From the NCBI GenBank assembly GCA_001775445.1, contig MEWV01000012.1, positions 1-6,397 of the forward strand: a stretch of DNA of 6,397 bases, given 5' to 3'. Position numbers and translations under genes: made by a program. How positions within the stretch are numbered: position 1 is the stretch's first letter; each line of letters begins with the position of its first letter. The notes beneath the pieces were generated by a model. That model made no database searches, was not told the DNA's origin, and was given only the letters and a program-made list of their open reading frames with translations. Of the stretch, positions 5,670 through 6,397 are shown in pieces. The stretch is from Candidatus Adlerbacteria bacterium RIFCSPHIGHO2_02_FULL_54_18 (GTDB lineage: Bacteria; Patescibacteriota; Minisyncoccia; Phycocordibacterales; SBAW01).

Positions 5670-6261
5670 TACAAACACATTGGGATTGCTAGCGCTGGCG
5701 CTCGTCGCGGGTATCGGGGTTGGATACGCTCTTTGGGGTACTCAAGCGAGTGCGCCGATAGGGACACACATGATGTCGGGCGGCTACTCGATGGATCAAA
5801 ACATCGACCAGCACTTTATCGTTCAGATGATCCCGCATCACGACGGCGCCATTGCTATGGCAAAAATCGCTTTGGAACGCTCAAAGAGACCTGAAATGAT
5901 TACACTTGCGAACAACATCATCGAGGCGCAGGAGAAAGAAATAGCCGATATGCGGAGCTGGTACCGATCGTGGTATGGAACTACCCTACCAGCTACCATC
6001 GGCGACGGGATGATGGGGATGCCTATGGGCGGAATGACGGGAAGTCCGGACACTCTTAAATCCGTAGCCGCGGCGGATTTCGACCGTGAGTTCATAAACG
6101 AGATGATTCCTCACCACGAAATGGCAGTCATGATGGCACAAATGCTTGCGGCAGGGACCGGCCGACCAGAAATGAAACAGCTTGCGAGCGACATCATCGC
6201 CTCGCAATCAAGCGAGATAGAAACGATGCGCGGTTGGCTCAAGAGCTGGTACGGCAACTGA
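5662..6261 (+). CDS. DUF305 family Met-rich protein, likely extracytoplasmic copper-binding
   Basis: A 199-residue protein with an N-terminal hydrophobic segment (about 7-25, LGLLALALVAGIGVGYAL) and no lipobox Cys, so exported and probably anchored. It holds two helical-hairpin halves of the DUF305/ferritin-like fold. The first (about 49-106) has MIPHHDGAIAMA at 56-67, and the second (about 141-198) has MIPHHEMAVMMA at 148-159. Each continues with RPEM, a Q-x-x-EI-x-x-M helix and a final WYG. A Met-rich linker MMGMPMGGM (117-125) joins them. The family includes CopM of cyanobacteria, a periplasmic copper-binding protein; metal binding here is inferred from this and from the copB neighbourhood. 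A TGA codon in frame at 5656-5658 fixes 5662 as the earliest ATG. GAGG lies only one base before it, too close to work well, so translation is probably coupled to the upstream gene. Confidence 0.93.
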   Translation: MTNTNTLGLLALALVAGIGVGYALWGTQASAPIGTHMMSGGYSMDQNIDQHFIVQMIPHHDGAIAMAKIALERSKRPEMITLANNIIEAQEKEIADMRSWYRSWYGTTLPATIGDGMMGMPMGGMTGSPDTLKSVAAADFDREFINEMIPHHEMAVMMAQMLAAGTGRPEMKQLASDIIASQSSEIETMRGWLKSWYGN

Positions 6262-6273
6262 CCAATTGCATGG

Positions 6274-6336
6274 GGAAAATGGTGTCAGGGAAAATGGTGT
6301 CAGGTACCTTTTGGAAAATGGTGTCAGGTACCTTTT
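6274..6336. repeat. 24-bp tandem repeat, two full copies and one truncated copy
   Basis: Two identical 24-bp units lie head to tail at 6289-6312 and 6313-6336. Each has GGAAAATGGTGTCAGG, then TACCTTTT. A 15-bp partial unit at 6274-6288 lacks the GTACCTTTT part. The core GGTGTCAGGTACC contains the palindrome GGTACC. The repeat starts 12 bp after the DUF305 stop. I remember this core as recurring near REP-associated Y1 transposase genes in several phyla, which is unverified here. It is too short and lacks spacers for CRISPR. Confidence 0.85.
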
Positions 6337-6346
6337 GCATGATGAC

Positions 6347-6397
6347 GTGGGCGCCAGGACATCGATCGGGCCGTTCCGCTTACCACGGGGCGGCCTT
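6347..6397 (+). CDS. possible first codons of a REP-associated (Y1) transposase, cut by window edge
   Basis: From GTG 6347 a 17-codon open frame reads GARTSIGPFRLPRGGL after the start. Many REP-associated tyrosine transposases begin with a basic stretch followed by a P-x-G-x-x-YHV motif; here only the basic/PRGGL part would be visible. The preceding tandem repeat is the main reason to suspect it. A competing frame from ATG 6339 is also open to the edge (MMTWAPGHRS...). The call is a guess from context and too short to prove. Confidence 0.2.
   Translation, partial: MGARTSIGPFRLPRGGL

Noticed and set aside
6274..6336. CRISPR array
   Set aside because: Units are contiguous with no spacers and there are only two full copies.
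6262..6397. Intrinsic terminator after the DUF305 gene
   Set aside because: No GC stem followed by a T-run was found; the TTTT runs belong to the tandem repeat and have no stem before them.

Overview
The window most resembles a chromosomal fragment from a candidate-phyla-radiation (Patescibacteria/Parcubacteria-type) bacterium. Four things suggest this: very tight gene packing with overlapping genes, almost no recognisable Shine-Dalgarno sequences, a short hibernation factor with a basic tail, and a small anchored HTHD-type exported protein of a kind I associate with these lineages. This placement is inference. No rRNA or tRNA gene is visible to confirm it.

Left half (1-3178), housekeeping. 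On the minus strand, a small unrecognised gene (1113-1388) overlaps murA by 11 bp. murA (peptidoglycan precursor synthesis) runs off the left edge. Back to back with them, on the plus strand, are def (peptide deformylase) and fmt (methionyl-tRNA formyltransferase), also overlapping by 11 bp. These two enzymes remove and add the formyl group of initiator methionine, so they act at opposite ends of one cycle. Only 23 bp separate the divergent starts, and that gap holds overlapping candidate promoters whose transcripts would start at or next to the ATGs. A short-form ribosome hibernation factor (hpf/raiA) lies tail to tail with fmt, with 2 bp between the stops. The two 3' ends form a 14-bp inverted repeat, because both proteins end near the same pentapeptide, DYLRG.

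Right half (3179-6261), a copper-handling cluster. It encodes a P1B-3 (CopB-type, CPH motif) copper-transporting ATPase with a His-rich N terminus. Next comes a 150-residue membrane-anchored His/Met-containing protein of unknown function, then a 199-residue Met-rich DUF305 protein with two MIPHH half-domains. Spacing of 28 bp and an 8-bp overlap suggest one transcript. A plausible reading is copper export by the ATPase, with binding on the outer face by the two anchored proteins. No metal-responsive regulator is encoded here.

Right edge (6262-6397). A 24-bp tandem repeat with a GGTGTCAGGTACC core starts 12 bp after the last gene. From memory it resembles repeats found near REP-associated (Y1) transposases, and a possible first few codons of such a gene may lie at the very end. 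Nothing longer than about 140 bp in the window is without a gene.
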